61,631 nt of DNA from Paludibacteraceae bacterium (GCA_017480285.1 JAFVAX010000105.1:1-61631); one strand, 5' to 3'. Shown: positions 1 to 10,152, counted from the stretch's first letter. The notes: a model not told the origin generated them from the letters alone. Translations and numbers: made by a program.

Positions 1-92
1 ATTTTATTCTGTATTCTTTATTGTTTGATTCTTGTATTCTTAGATAGATAGTGAAACGAGTTGCTTCGCATCATAAATGTTGAGGATGAGTT
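1..92. other. Spacer downstream of the acyltransferase gene
   Basis: This is a partial spacer at the window edge. It is AT-rich and contains the phrase GTTGAGGATGA near its right end. Similar phrases occur twice in the spacer at 41255-41295. I see no gene in it. Confidence 0.4.
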
Positions 93-662
93 TTAATTGC
101 ATAAAGTGCATTCGCCGTCTTTGAGTTGGTATTTCTCTCCCGTAGCGGGGCAGGTGGCAAAGCCGTTGTTGTCGAAATGCAGTTTCTCGCCATATCGACT
201 GACCCAACCAATCTGTCGTGCAGGATTGCCTACCACAAGTGCATACGCCGGAATGTCTTTTGTAACTACCGTTCCGGCACCAATAAGAGCATATTCGCCG
301 ATGGTATGTCCGCAGACGATAGTGGCATTAGCACCAACGCTACAACCTTTCTTGAGTAGTGTCTGGCGATATTCGCTCTTTCGAGACACATGGCTACGAG
401 GGTTGATAACATTAGTAAAGACCATGCTCGGACCCAAGAATACATCGTCTTCGCAAATGACGCCTGTATAGACTGATACATTGTTTTGCACTTTCACATT
501 TCTGCCAAGCACTACATCGGGCGAGATGACTACATTTTGTCCGATATTGCATTGTTCGCCAATACGGCAGTTTGACATTATATGCGAGAAGTGCCAGATG
601 TGTGTTCCTTCGCCGATTTGTGAGCCTTCGTCAACGAAAGCAGAGGGATGAATAGTTACCAT
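93..662 (-). CDS. Hexapeptide-repeat N-acetyltransferase (WbpD/WlbB-like)
   Basis: The 189-residue protein is made of left-handed beta-helix hexapeptide repeats (I-G-E-x-x-x and V-x-x-x-x-x patterns) through about residue 145. This is the architecture of acyltransferases that acetylate UDP-3-amino sugars, such as WbpD/WlbB, for surface polysaccharide synthesis in the cytoplasm. The closing [17 protein letters not shown] segment is typical of that subgroup. After it comes a short tail with three cysteines (TCPATG...CTLC) that may bind a metal. It is the last gene of the minus-strand run and starts 5 bp after the rseP stop. No sugar-synthesis partner lies nearby, so the exact substrate is inferred from the family only. 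Confidence 0.85.
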   Translation of the reverse strand: MVTIHPSAFVDEGSQIGEGTHIWHFSHIMSNCRIGEQCNIGQNVVISPDVVLGRNVKVQNNVSVYTGVICEDDVFLGPSMVFTNVINPRSHVSRKSEYRQTLLKKGCSVGANATIVCGHTIGEYALIGAGTVVTKDIPAYALVVGNPARQIGWVSRYGEKLHFDNNGFATCPATGEKYQLKDGECTLCN

Positions 663-667
663 AAGAA

Positions 668-2164
668 TTAGAAAAATTGTTTAATAATATCATTAAAGTT
701 AGCGTAAAGCACGAGTGCCAAGAGCAGGTAAAAACCGATGCTGTTGACTATCTCAAGGAAGCGGTCGCTCGGTTTTTTGCCGGTTAGTATCTCAACGAGA
801 ATGAAAAGCACATACCCGCCATCGAGTGCCGGAATAGGTATGATATTCATAAAAGCAAGAATGATAGACAAGAAGGCTGTCATGTACCAGAATGAATACC
901 AGTCCCAAACAGGTGGAAACATACTGCCTATTGCTCCGAAACCGCCAACCGACTTTGCTCCTTGTTTGGTAAAGACAAGTTTGAACTGTTTGACATAACT
1001 GACAAGCGTGTTCCAGCCTTTTGAAATGCCCGCAGGTATGGCTTCAAAGAAGGTGTAGGTAACTTTTTTTGTCGGAAGCAGTGTCAAGGGCGTTTCAACA
1101 GCGACTCCTAATTTTGCCTCATCTCCAAGGAAGGCTCGACAGGTCAGTGTGTCGGCTTCTCTCAGATAGGTAAGGCTGACGCTGTCGCAAGCGTATCTTG
1201 GCAAAGTGGCTGTTACATCTTTGTAGTAGAGTGTTGCAGTGTCGCCTACGGCTATTATGCGGTCGCCTTGTTGAAGTCCGGCTTGCGAAGCAGGCGAGCC
1301 GTCCATTATCTCGTTTATAATAAAAGGAATGCGATATTGCATTATATGTCCGGTGCCGGTTTGGAGCACTTTCTGGTCGAAATCTTCGGAGAGGACAAGC
1401 GTTGCAGTGTCGCCGTTGGCTTTAAGTACTGTCAGTTCGCGTTTTCCGTCAATGAGTGTCATTTGTATTATGTCTGCGGGTGTTTCAGGCACTTCACCAT
1501 TGATAGTGAGAATGAAATCGCCGTCTTGCAAACCTTCGTTGTGCATTACTTCGGCATATTCGAAGCCGTATTTGGCACTGTCTAAAGTAAGATACTCCTC
1601 GCCCCAGTGATACATCACGGCAGAGAAAATGACGAGTGCTGCAATGAAATTGACGAGCACACCGCCGATGATGATAGGCAGTCGTTGCCAAGCCGGTCGC
1701 GAGCGATATTCCCAAGGTTGCGGTTCGGAGGCGAGTTCGCCACTTGCTGTTGTTTCGTCAACCATACCCGAGATGGAGCAATAACCACCGAGTGGCAACC
1801 AACCTATTCCCCATTCGGTATTCTCCGGATAGCGGCGCCAATCGTCTTCAGGAAGTTGGTTTAGTTCGTCTTGTGTCATCGGACGATAGACAGGATTGCC
1901 TTTGCGGTCGGTTACCGTTTGTCCGTTTTCGTCTTTCTTCTCAACCATCGAAGGTTCCACATTCGGAGCGAAAAAACGGATACGCCATTTGCCGTTTACC
2001 TTTTTAAGCCTCAAAAGAGAGAAATACGGATTGAAAAACATATAGAATTTCTCTACTCTCACTTTGAAGATTTTTGCAAAAGTAAAGTGTCCTAACTCGT
2101 GTATAACCACAAGGAAAGATAGCGAAAGAATAAGTTGTATGGCTCGAATCCAAAATGTTGACAT
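668..2164 (-). CDS. rseP: RseP-type site-2 intramembrane metalloprotease
   Basis: This is a 498-residue inner-membrane zinc protease of family M50B. The HELGH zinc motif is at residues 22-26 in the first membrane segment. The second metal motif, [11 protein letters not shown], is in the C-terminal membrane part. Two PDZ-like regions lie between (around residues 200-280 and 285-345). Members cleave anti-sigma factors or other membrane proteins after a first cut in the periplasm. The protein is longer than E. coli RseP because of an insert at about residues 60-125, which is usual in Bacteroidetes. It follows dxr by 27 bp and probably shares its transcript. Its substrate cannot be read from this window. 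Confidence 0.93.
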   Translation of the reverse strand: MSTFWIRAIQLILSLSFLVVIHELGHFTFAKIFKVRVEKFYMFFNPYFSLLRLKKVNGKWRIRFFAPNVEPSMVEKKDENGQTVTDRKGNPVYRPMTQDELNQLPEDDWRRYPENTEWGIGWLPLGGYCSISGMVDETTASGELASEPQPWEYRSRPAWQRLPIIIGGVLVNFIAALVIFSAVMYHWGEEYLTLDSAKYGFEYAEVMHNEGLQDGDFILTINGEVPETPADIIQMTLIDGKRELTVLKANGDTATLVLSEDFDQKVLQTGTGHIMQYRIPFIINEIMDGSPASQAGLQQGDRIIAVGDTATLYYKDVTATLPRYACDSVSLTYLREADTLTCRAFLGDEAKLGVAVETPLTLLPTKKVTYTFFEAIPAGISKGWNTLVSYVKQFKLVFTKQGAKSVGGFGAIGSMFPPVWDWYSFWYMTAFLSIILAFMNIIPIPALDGGYVLFILVEILTGKKPSDRFLEIVNSIGFYLLLALVLYANFNDIIKQFF

Positions 2165-2191
2165 AAAGATAAATGATTAACTATTAACTAT

Positions 2192-3358
2192 TTAATTGTT
2201 TAAGAGCGATTCGGTAAAAAGTCGTGTCTCTTTGTTGGTTTGTACATAGTCCTCGTATGTCGGTTTTTGAATGAACGGCATTGTGTTCATTGCTTTTTCA
2301 ATGAGTTGCGGAATTTGTGTAAAACCGATTTTGTTTTTCAAGAAAGCCGCTACTGCTATCTCGTTGGCAGCGTTCATGACACAAGGTATGTTTCCACCTT
2401 TCTTTGTGGCTTCGAAAGCAAGCCCAAGACAAGGGAACTTGTCCATATCAGGTTTCTCGAAAGTGAGTTGTCCTATTTGGGTGAGGTCGGCTCTCGGGAA
2501 TGTGGTTTCCATTCTCAATCCGCCACAAAAAGCATAATGTATCGGCAGTTTCATATCCGGCAGTCCGAGTTGGGCTATTATGGAACCGTCGCAGAACTGT
2601 ACGGCGGAATGAATGATACTCTGCGGATGAACGATAACCTCTATTTTCTCTGCCGGCAGATGGAACAGCCATTTGGCTTCTATGACTTCAAAACCTTTGT
2701 TCATCATTGTGGCAGAGTCGATAGTTATCTTTGCCCCCATGTTCCAATTAGGGTGTTTGAGTGCGTCTTTGGGTGTAACGGTTTTGAGTTGCTCTTTGGT
2801 GAATGTCCTGAACGGTCCGCCTGAAGCGGTGAGCAGGATCTTCTCCACTTCGGGCGTATGTCCGCAATACATACATTGGTAGATAGCCGAATGTTCTGAA
2901 TCTACAGGCATTAAATCGACTTGATTTTTTCCCACCATGGCCATAATCAGTTCGCCTGCCACAACAAGCGTCTCTTTGTTAGCAAGGGCTATTGCTTTAC
3001 CTGCTTTTATAGCATCGATGGTAGGTTTAAGTCCTGCATAACCGACCATTGCTGCAAGTACGGTAGCAACCTCGTCGGCCTGCACCATCTCGCTCAATCC
3101 GCTCTCGCCTGAAAGGACTTGTATGTCGGTGTCTTTGAGGGCATCGCGAAGTTGTGGCAGTTTGCTCTCGTCCATAAGACATACCACTTTGGGGTGGAAA
3201 TGTAGGGCTTGCTCAATGAGTTTGTCAACATTGGTGTTGGCTGACAGTCCGTATACACAATAGCCGTCAGGATCTGCATCGATAATCTCGAGTGCCTGCG
3301 TTCCTATGCTGCCTGTTGAGCCGAGTATGGCAATTCGTTGTCTGAAGTCTTGTTTCAT
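2192..3358 (-). CDS. dxr: 1-deoxy-D-xylulose 5-phosphate reductoisomerase
   Basis: The enzyme makes 2-C-methyl-D-erythritol 4-phosphate from DXP with NADPH, the committed step of the MEP isoprenoid pathway. The NADPH fold motif GSTGSIG is at residues 13-19. Further family segments are NKETLVVAGE, the metal and substrate region VDSEHSAIYQ, and the flexible-loop region with HPNWNMG. I chose the ATG at 3358, giving 388 residues. An in-frame start 21 codons upstream would overlap the preceding gene, whereas this one lies 1 bp past that gene's stop. ispF, a later MEP step, is also in this window at 11381. Confidence 0.95.
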   Translation of the reverse strand: MKQDFRQRIAILGSTGSIGTQALEIIDADPDGYCVYGLSANTNVDKLIEQALHFHPKVVCLMDESKLPQLRDALKDTDIQVLSGESGLSEMVQADEVATVLAAMVGYAGLKPTIDAIKAGKAIALANKETLVVAGELIMAMVGKNQVDLMPVDSEHSAIYQCMYCGHTPEVEKILLTASGGPFRTFTKEQLKTVTPKDALKHPNWNMGAKITIDSATMMNKGFEVIEAKWLFHLPAEKIEVIVHPQSIIHSAVQFCDGSIIAQLGLPDMKLPIHYAFCGGLRMETTFPRADLTQIGQLTFEKPDMDKFPCLGLAFEATKKGGNIPCVMNAANEIAVAAFLKNKIGFTQIPQLIEKAMNTMPFIQKPTYEDYVQTNKETRLFTESLLNN

Positions 3359-3359
3359 A

Positions 3360-4184
3360 TTAAAACTGAATAAAATCTGTAGGATTGAGTACTTTGCCTT
3401 TTTGGTACAATCCGAATTCAAGTGTGCCGGTTTCTGTAGCTATGGCTATTGACTCTCCCGTTTGCAAAAGGTCGCCTAACTGATGAAGCATTTTTCCGCT
3501 GAACTGATAGAGCGAGAGCATCTCTTGCTCGTGTTGTACAAGCACTTGATACCGTTCAGGTTCAAGTTGTTGCACGAGTATGATGGTGCCGCGCAGAACG
3601 CAACATATATTCATATTCTGTGCAACACTTATTTCCACATACGGGCGTTGTTCGCTGAAGCCTCTGCTTATCGTTCCGTTACAGGGTCTAAATAGGGTAG
3701 GAATGGCTGTTGTCGCTACCGGTTTGTCGAAAACCGACAATGTGCCACTATGCTCGTTCTCATAAAGACTTATAAAAGAGTCGGTTACGCTATGTTGCGT
3801 TTCCAAAAGGTTTTTCTTGTCGATATTGATAGCGGCAGAGTCAATCGTCTGTAAGGAGTCGGTTTCAAGACTTCCTTCCACCACTTGTTTAAGCGACAGA
3901 AGGTAGCGGTTTTGCAGTTGCAGTTGGTCGTAGAGCGAATCGACACGAAGTCCTGTTGCCAATATGTCGTCGCGCACATCCTCTTCGTAGCCCGGCAGGT
4001 AGCGTTTCATCGGTGTGAACCAGATGATAGCCGCCATAATAAAGAAAGTCAGGATAATAAGCAGTAGTATTGTAGAGAGCACGCCCAAGAGTGAGAAATG
4101 GGCATGCCATACCTCGCCGAGAGTGTTTTCGTCCTGAACGGAAACACGATACTTGAAGCGTACTCTTTTCCAATAACTGTTCAT
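3360..4184 (-). CDS. Degenerate LytM/M23-like membrane protein
   Basis: The 274-residue protein has a cytoplasmic N-terminus, one membrane segment at about residues 31-55, a coiled-coil-like stretch (about 75-110) and a C-terminal region shaped like a LytM/M23 peptidase. The ending, LEFGLYQKGKVLNPTDFI, matches the last strand and tail of that domain. The zinc-binding histidines and aspartate of active M23 enzymes (HxxxD and HxH) are not visible. This suggests a non-catalytic regulator like the LytM factors that activate cell-wall amidases. It lies between fumarase and dxr and is probably in the same operon. Confidence 0.75.
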   Translation of the reverse strand: MNSYWKRVRFKYRVSVQDENTLGEVWHAHFSLLGVLSTILLLIILTFFIMAAIIWFTPMKRYLPGYEEDVRDDILATGLRVDSLYDQLQLQNRYLLSLKQVVEGSLETDSLQTIDSAAINIDKKNLLETQHSVTDSFISLYENEHSGTLSVFDKPVATTAIPTLFRPCNGTISRGFSEQRPYVEISVAQNMNICCVLRGTIILVQQLEPERYQVLVQHEQEMLSLYQFSGKMLHQLGDLLQTGESIAIATETGTLEFGLYQKGKVLNPTDFIQF

Positions 4185-4215
4185 ATCAATATATCAGAGT
4201 ATCTCCTTTCACTTT

Positions 4216-5853
4216 TCAAATTATCTTGCAACCTTCACACGGGCGTAGTTGTTTGAAGAAGTCATTACCTTTGTCGTCAACAAGTATGAAAGCAGGGAAA
4301 TCTTCCACTTCTATTTTCCAGATGGCCTCCATTCCGAGTTCGGGATACTCAACACATTCGATTGATTTGATGTTGTTTTGTGCGAGTATGGCAGCCGGTC
4401 CGCCGATAGAGCCGAGATAGAATCCTCCGTGTTTCTTGCAAGCGTCCGTAACAGCCTGACTACGATTGCCTTTGGCAAGCATAATCATACTTCCGCCGTG
4501 CTCTTGGAACTCGTCAACATACGGGTCCATACGGCCGGCAGTGGTTGGTCCCATCGAGCCGCAAGGCATTCCCTGAGGTGTCTTTGCCGGACCGGCATAA
4601 TAGATGGGATGGTCTTTCAAATACTGTGGCATAGGCTCGCCTGCGTCCAAACGCGCTTTAATCTTAGCGTGAGCGATGTCGCGACCAACGATGATGGTGC
4701 CGTTCAAACTAAGGCGTGTGGAAACGGGGTGCTTGCTGAGTTCTTTTAGAATGTCAGCCATAGGCTGGTTGAGGTCAATGCGAACAACATCGCCTTCGCC
4801 GGCACGACGCAACTCTTCAGGAATAAGGCTGCCCGGGTTGTCGTCCATACGCTCAATCCAGATACCGTCTTTATTGATTTTGCATTTGATGTTTCTGTCG
4901 GCAGAGCAACTGACACCGAGTCCTATCGGGCAACTTGCACCGTGGCGGGGCAGACGGACAACACGAATGTCGTGAGCCATGTATTTGCCACCGAATTGTG
5001 CACCCAAACCTATCTTGTAGGCTTCTTGAAGGAGGCGTTTCTCAAGTTCCACATCGCGGAAGGCACGCCCGCCCTCGCTACCTGTGGTAGGCAGTGTGTC
5101 GTAGTAGTGTGTCGAAGCAAGTTTGACTGTCAGAAGGTTCTTTTCTGCCGAGGTGCCACCAATGACGAAAGCGATATGATATGGCGGACAAGCGGCTGTG
5201 CCGAGGGTTTTCATTTTCTCAACAAGGAAAGGACTGAGTGTGCCTTCGTTTTGAATACGAGCCTTTGTCTCTTGATAGAGATATGTCTTGTTGGCACTTC
5301 CGCCACCTTTGGTAACGCACAGGAAACGATATTCCATACCTTCTGTGGCTTCCAAATCAATCTGTGCGGGCAGGTTGCATTTGGTATTAACCTCATCGAA
5401 CATATTAAGCGGAGCGTTCTGCGAATAGCGCAGGTTCTCGTTGGTATAGGTCTCGAAAACACCTTTTGAGAGGGCTTCTTCGTCTGAGTAGCCTGTCCAG
5501 ACTTGCTGACCTTTCTCGCCGTGTATGATGGCTGTTCCGGTGTCCTGACAGAGTGGCAACTGACCTTTGGCTGCTACTTCGGCATTGCGAAGGAAAGTGA
5601 GAGCCACATATTTGTCGTTAGCACTTGCTTCGGGGTCGCGCAGAATCTTTGCAACCTGCTCGTTATGAGAGCGACGAAGCAGAAAACTGACATCGCGGAA
5701 GGCCGCACGAGCCATCTTGGTCAGACCCTCCTTCTCTATCTTGAGAACAGGCTTGCCTTCAAATTCGCTTACGCTTACATGATCCTTGGTAAGAAGGTAG
5801 TATTCAGTGGTGTCCTCGCCCAACTGAAACATCGGTTCATAATGAAAATCCAT
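4216..5853 (-). CDS. fumA: Class I fumarate hydratase (Fe-S)
   Basis: The 545-residue enzyme interconverts fumarate and malate with an oxygen-sensitive 4Fe-4S cluster. Three cysteines in family-typical positions are the likely cluster ligands: [15 protein letters not shown] and [10 protein letters not shown]. The C-terminal beta domain carries [15 protein letters not shown] and ends in PCEGCKII. Both alpha and beta domains are in one chain, as in FumA/FumB. It is the first gene of the minus-strand run and has a strong promoter match at 5909-5940. The protein most likely works in the reductive branch toward succinate in an anaerobe. Confidence 0.95.
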   Translation of the reverse strand: MDFHYEPMFQLGEDTTEYYLLTKDHVSVSEFEGKPVLKIEKEGLTKMARAAFRDVSFLLRRSHNEQVAKILRDPEASANDKYVALTFLRNAEVAAKGQLPLCQDTGTAIIHGEKGQQVWTGYSDEEALSKGVFETYTNENLRYSQNAPLNMFDEVNTKCNLPAQIDLEATEGMEYRFLCVTKGGGSANKTYLYQETKARIQNEGTLSPFLVEKMKTLGTAACPPYHIAFVIGGTSAEKNLLTVKLASTHYYDTLPTTGSEGGRAFRDVELEKRLLQEAYKIGLGAQFGGKYMAHDIRVVRLPRHGASCPIGLGVSCSADRNIKCKINKDGIWIERMDDNPGSLIPEELRRAGEGDVVRIDLNQPMADILKELSKHPVSTRLSLNGTIIVGRDIAHAKIKARLDAGEPMPQYLKDHPIYYAGPAKTPQGMPCGSMGPTTAGRMDPYVDEFQEHGGSMIMLAKGNRSQAVTDACKKHGGFYLGSIGGPAAILAQNNIKSIECVEYPELGMEAIWKIEVEDFPAFILVDDKGNDFFKQLRPCEGCKII

Positions 5854-5908
5854 ATTATAAACAGTTATGAGTGATTAGTTATAAATTACAAGTGTTTATA
5901 TAAACGCA

Positions 5909-5940
5909 CAAATATACGAAAAAATATCTACTTTTGCAAA
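5909..5940 (-). promoter_or_regulatory. Promoter for the fumarase-dxr-rseP run
   Basis: On the minus strand TTTG (5940-5937) is followed after exactly 20 bp by TATATTTG (5916-5909). This matches the Bacteroidetes housekeeping sigma consensus TTTG-N19-21-TAnnTTTG. It lies about 55 bp upstream of the fumarase start. Confidence 0.75.
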
Positions 5941-5953
5941 AAAATAAAAAGAA

Positions 5954-5985
5954 TTTGTTTTTTACGGAAAAAAAATGTAACTTTG
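5954..5985 (+). promoter_or_regulatory. Promoter for the FAH-like/porU unit
   Basis: TTTG (5954-5957) and TAACTTTG (5978-5985) are 20 bp apart, matching the Bacteroidetes consensus. The site points to the FAH-like gene at 6029 and, through the ATGA overlap, probably to porU. It is divergent from the fumarase promoter. Confidence 0.75.
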
Positions 5986-6028
5986 TGCGTTTTTGTAGAA
6001 TAATTTGGCAAATACTATGTATTAAGGT

Positions 6029-6553
6029 ATGAAAATTGTAGGTATAACAAAAGAAAGGCAGTTGTATGTAAAGCCTGATTCGGCTTTGCTTGTTGGCAAC
6101 AAGCCCTTTTTTATACCGCTTTTTTCAGACTGTATATCAGCAAGTTTTGCCCTTGTAGGGCGTGTGTGCCGTTTGGGGCGCAACATTCAGGAGAAGTTTG
6201 CAAGTCGCTATTTGGATGCTTTTGCACCCGCTCTAAACCTGCAAGCCGATGATATGCAAAACTGGACAGAGCGCACGGGATTTGACAACTCTTTGGTTCT
6301 CGGGCAGTTTCAAACTGATATGCCACAACACCTTCGTTTTCAAGGAAATGAAGATATGGTAGCAGACTTTAGTGCTGAAGATTTGTCAATGTCAATGTTT
6401 GAGGCTGTTGAATATGTAAGCCGTTTTGTTACTCTTCGTATGGGAGATATGGTGGCTGTGGATTTCATGGCATCGGAAGCCCGCCTTAAGAAAGAGGCTG
6501 TCTGGAGAGGCTTTATGGGAGACGAACAAAAACTTTATTGTAAGATCAAATGA
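6029..6553 (+). CDS. Degenerate fumarylacetoacetate hydrolase (FAH) family protein
   Basis: The 174-residue protein aligns by eye with short Bacteroidetes FAH-family proteins. VCRLGRNIQEKFASRYLDAF corresponds to the family's RICRLGKNIQPKFAHRYYDE region, GFDNSLVLGQF to GFDxSAxIGxF, and EAVEYVSRFVTLRMGD to RIIxYVSxFFTLKIGD. The three metal-binding acids appear to be replaced, by S39, A41 and N70. The GTP-type substrate loop near the C-terminus is also lost, and the N-terminal GRNYxxH segment is absent. I infer a non-catalytic relative. The stop overlaps the porU start (ATGA). I recall an FAH-family gene beside porU in Porphyromonas, which supports the identification. Confidence 0.7.
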   Translation: MKIVGITKERQLYVKPDSALLVGNKPFFIPLFSDCISASFALVGRVCRLGRNIQEKFASRYLDAFAPALNLQADDMQNWTERTGFDNSLVLGQFQTDMPQHLRFQGNEDMVADFSAEDLSMSMFEAVEYVSRFVTLRMGDMVAVDFMASEARLKKEAVWRGFMGDEQKLYCKIK

Positions 6554-9500
6554 GGCAAATGAGAAAGAGTTTAATTATATTTATATTGTCGTTGCTATTG
6601 TATGTTGTTGCTATAAAGGCACATACATACGCTGACCATTCCGTTTTGAGTCAGGCTGATTTTGTAAAGGTGCAAGTGTCGGAAACAGGTCTGCACAAAC
6701 TGACCTACGAGCAGTTGCAGCAGATGGAACTCAATCCAGAGCGGGTTCGTATTTTCGGCTATGGTGGAGGAATGTTGTCGCAGAACTTTATGCAAGCGAA
6801 AATCGACGACCTGCCCGAAGTGCCTTACTACAAGCATACTGCCGAACAAGGTAGTTTCAAGAAAGGCGACTATATCCTTTTTTATGCTCAAGGCTCATTC
6901 ACTTGGTCGTTCCTCGGTAGCCGTTTCCGTCATACACGCAACCCTTATAGCGACTACGGCTATTATTTCCTTACCGACGGATTAGGCTCTGCCTCTGATT
7001 TTCAGGCTAAAAAGAAAACAGATGCTCATCCTAAAGAAAACCTCACTCTCGTTTCGCCACAATACAAGGTTCATGAGAATGATTTATGCAATCTTATCGA
7101 TCCGATAAGCGGCATCAGTGGCGGCGGTAGAGAGTTCTACGGCGAGCGAATAAACAACAAAGGCAGTCTGAGTCTGTCGTTCGATTTCAGCGATATTGAC
7201 ACATCGCGTCCTATAGTGGCAACAGCCGATGTGGCTGTATCCGACAAGAGTGAGACAGAGTATGTTTTGTCGGCAAACGGCACAAGCAAAACCATACCAA
7301 TGAGCGGAACATCGGAGAACTACGAAGTGGCTACTATAGCAACGGACTTTTTCTCTTTCACGCCTTCTGCTTCCGGCACTCAAAACATTCGCCTCACGCT
7401 CAATGGTACAAGCAATTCTGTTGGCTATTTGAATTATGTGGAGGCTACTGCCGACTGCTTTATGCGTCTTCGTGATGTGCCACTATATGTGAGAAACAGA
7501 GTAGCCGACTATGGTCAGGAAAAGACACTGACATATTGTGTTACGGGTGCTACGCAAACGGCTCAGGTATGGGAAGTAACCGATTTGGCAAATATCCGTT
7601 CGGTGGACTTCTGGCAAAACAAAGATTCATTGTTCTTTGAAGTAGAAGATAGCAGGATTCACGAGTTTGTAGTGTTCAACAAGGATGCTTCGGTGAGCGT
7701 TAGCCCGAAAAACATAGGGAAAATCGACCGTCAGAACCTGCATTCAGTGCAAAATGCTGATTTAGTAATCATTACCCCGAAAGTATATAAAGAGGCAGCC
7801 GATACTCTTGCAAATTTGCACAAGCGCGTTGATGGCTTCAAGACCTTGGTCGTAACCGACGAACAGGTTTTCAATGAGTTCTCTTCCGGCACACCCGATG
7901 CAACGGCATATCGCTGGCTTATGAAGATGCTCTATGACCGCAACAAAGACTCTGAGACTGCCCCGAAGAACCTTATCCTCTTTGGCGACGGGTCGTTCGA
8001 TAACCGCAGGTTGCTGCCTATGACCAAAGAAAATCTGCTACTTACATATCAGTCAGTTAATTCAACTCATAAGGTACACTCTTATGTTAGCGACGACTAC
8101 TACACTTATCTTGAAGATAATGAGAGCATCATAGACTCGTCTTCGTCGATGGATATTGCCATAGGTCGTATGCCTGTCAATTCGCTTGACGAGGCTCTCG
8201 CTTTGGTGAGAAAGATTGAACGCTACCTGACTGAACCGCATCCGGGCAATTGGCTGCAACAACTGCTTGTGCTTGCCGACGATGGCGATGAGAACTTGCA
8301 CGCTTCGGGTGCCGACCTATCTGCAGAATATCTCCGTCTGAATGTGCCTGACTTGATTGTAAACAAGATTTATCTTGATGCTTATCAGCAGGTTACTAAC
8401 GCAACAGGTGAGTCCTACCCGCAGGCAAAGACCAGATTCGACAACCTGCTTTTTAATGGTGTTCAACTATTCCTTTATAGCGGACACGCTTCTGCTACAA
8501 GTCTCTCAAACGAGTCGATGCTTACTGCCAAAGAGTTGCAGAAGATGAACAATAAGAATCAGGGTTTCTGGCTACTTGCAACTTGCAGCTTCGGCGAGTA
8601 TGATGCCAATGTGCAGTCGGCTGCCGAAGAGGCTGTCCTGAACGAGTTTGGTGGTGCAATAGCCCTGCTTGCTTCCGCCAGAACAGTGTATGCGTCGCAA
8701 AACACGGCTCTCGCAAAATTGGTATGTCAGTATTTGTTTGAACACTCCGACGACTTTACCTATCCTTGTTCGATTGGCGATGCCATACGCAAGGCTAAAA
8801 ACTCACGCAAGGGCGACGAAAACAAACTGCCTTATACCTTGCTTGGCGACCCTGCTCTGCATCTGCCACTGCCTGTACAGAACAGAGTTAATGCAACGCT
8901 TGCCAACGATACGCTAAAAGCACTCTCAACCCGCCAGATAGAAGGTTTCATAGAAACGCCCGAAGGAGATACCGCCACTTGGTTCAACGGTACGGTAAGC
9001 ATGACACTCTATGATAAGGTTCAGCAAGTTACCACCATGGATAACGACCAGACCAATCAGGGCAAAAAAGTATTCTATACCTTCAACGACTATCCTAACA
9101 TATTATATAAGGGCGAGTCGGAAGTTAAAAACGGCAAGTTCTCGTTTACTGTCATGATGCCAAAAGATATTAAATACAACTACGGCAATGGCAGAATGGT
9201 GTTCTATGCTTACGACCATGAGACCTATTCAAATGCGGTAGGGCACAATCATGATGTCATCATCGGCGGTAGCGAGCCGACAGCAGAGGTTGATACAGTC
9301 GGTCCTCAAGTAACTGTTTACTTGAATAACCCGGCCTTCCGTGACGGTGAGAGAACGCATGCCAACCCTGTTTTCTATGCTGAAGTGAGCGACCCGCACG
9401 GGATAAACACCACGGGCAATGGTATAGGACACGATATGCAGTTGGTGGTTGACGGCGACTCGAAACAGACATACTTACTGAACGATTTGTTCGAATATGA

Positions 9501-9927
9501 GACCAACAGTTTCCAAGCGGGCGTTGTGTCATACAACCTGTATAACCTGCCTGACGGTAAACATACGCTTCGTTTCCGTTGCTGGGACCTGTTGAATAAC
9601 TCAACTACTGTATATCTGAATTTTATAGTCGGCGATACGGATGTGGCATTATACAATACTTCTGTATATCCCAATCCTGTGGAGCAAAACGGTATGATAA
9701 CAGTTATTCTTTCCCACGACCGACCAAACAGCCTCCTGCAAATAGACTATTCCCTCTATGCCACCGACGGACGGTTAGTTACAAGCCTGACGCAGCAAGG
9801 TAACGGCACGATACAAGTCGATTTGGCACCTCTGTCATTACCCAAAGGATTATATATATACAAGATACGAATTAAAACAGCAGATACCGGATATACTAAT
9901 ACAACAGGAAAATTATTGATACAGTAA
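6550..9927 (+). CDS. porU: T9SS sortase PorU (gingipain-like, family C25)
   Basis: PorU is the cell-surface sortase of the type IX secretion system. It removes the C-terminal domain of cargo and attaches the cargo to A-LPS. The protein has 1125 residues, with a signal peptide at about 1-28 and a long N-terminal beta-rich region. The C25 domain follows, with the catalytic dyad visible as SGHAS (H646) and ATCSF (C679). It ends in a type A C-terminal domain with PNPVEQ and KGLYIYKI motifs, as known for PorU. The start ATG overlaps the FAH-like stop. porV follows after a repeat-filled 281-bp spacer, as expected for a PorU-PorV pair. Confidence 0.95.
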   Translation: MRQMRKSLIIFILSLLLYVVAIKAHTYADHSVLSQADFVKVQVSETGLHKLTYEQLQQMELNPERVRIFGYGGGMLSQNFMQAKIDDLPEVPYYKHTAEQGSFKKGDYILFYAQGSFTWSFLGSRFRHTRNPYSDYGYYFLTDGLGSASDFQAKKKTDAHPKENLTLVSPQYKVHENDLCNLIDPISGISGGGREFYGERINNKGSLSLSFDFSDIDTSRPIVATADVAVSDKSETEYVLSANGTSKTIPMSGTSENYEVATIATDFFSFTPSASGTQNIRLTLNGTSNSVGYLNYVEATADCFMRLRDVPLYVRNRVADYGQEKTLTYCVTGATQTAQVWEVTDLANIRSVDFWQNKDSLFFEVEDSRIHEFVVFNKDASVSVSPKNIGKIDRQNLHSVQNADLVIITPKVYKEAADTLANLHKRVDGFKTLVVTDEQVFNEFSSGTPDATAYRWLMKMLYDRNKDSETAPKNLILFGDGSFDNRRLLPMTKENLLLTYQSVNSTHKVHSYVSDDYYTYLEDNESIIDSSSSMDIAIGRMPVNSLDEALALVRKIERYLTEPHPGNWLQQLLVLADDGDENLHASGADLSAEYLRLNVPDLIVNKIYLDAYQQVTNATGESYPQAKTRFDNLLFNGVQLFLYSGHASATSLSNESMLTAKELQKMNNKNQGFWLLATCSFGEYDANVQSAAEEAVLNEFGGAIALLASARTVYASQNTALAKLVCQYLFEHSDDFTYPCSIGDAIRKAKNSRKGDENKLPYTLLGDPALHLPLPVQNRVNATLANDTLKALSTRQIEGFIETPEGDTATWFNGTVSMTLYDKVQQVTTMDNDQTNQGKKVFYTFNDYPNILYKGESEVKNGKFSFTVMMPKDIKYNYGNGRMVFYAYDHETYSNAVGHNHDVIIGGSEPTAEVDTVGPQVTVYLNNPAFRDGERTHANPVFYAEVSDPHGINTTGNGIGHDMQLVVDGDSKQTYLLNDLFEYETNSFQAGVVSYNLYNLPDGKHTLRFRCWDLLNNSTTVYLNFIVGDTDVALYNTSVYPNPVEQNGMITVILSHDRPNSLLQIDYSLYATDGRLVTSLTQQGNGTIQVDLAPLSLPKGLYIYKIRIKTADTGYTNTTGKLLIQ

Positions 9928-9944
9928 ATATCTAGATACTCTAG

Positions 9945-10052
9945 TCTCTCTAGACTCTCTAGACTCTCTAGTCTCTCTAGACTCTCTAGACTCTCTAGTC
10001 TCTCTAGACTCTCTAGACTCTCTAGTCTCTCTAGTCTCTCTAGACTCTCTAG
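9945..10052 (+). repeat. Tandem array of twelve 9-bp units (WCTCTCTAG)
   Basis: Twelve contiguous nonamers follow the porU stop, each TCTCTCTAG or ACTCTCTAG. The first base runs T A A T A A T A A T T A, a higher-order 27-bp period. Imperfect units flank the array on both sides. It is read as coding on the minus strand only because its period is a multiple of three. Confidence 0.9.
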
Positions 10053-10131
10053 AATCTCTAAAAAAAACATAAATGCCTATGATAAAAATTTAAGCGATTT
10101 TACCTCTCTTATGGCGAGTAGAGACCTCCTC

Positions 10132-10152
10132 ATTCCGAACTTGTTTCGGAAT
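10132..10152. repeat. REP-like palindrome, CTTGT loop
   Basis: ATTCCGAA (10132-10139) and TTCGGAAT (10145-10152) form a perfect 8-bp stem around CTTGT. The flanks CTC and CT match the copy at 28562, where the stem is changed with compensating bases. Confidence 0.75.

Noticed and set aside
2240..2824. Plus-strand ORF opposite dxr
   Set aside because: It mirrors the codons of the clearly coding dxr gene and has no recognisable domain.
9756..10070. Minus-strand ORF with LESLERLE repeats
   Set aside because: It is a by-product of the 9-bp array, whose period is a multiple of three. It overlaps the porU end and has no start signal.
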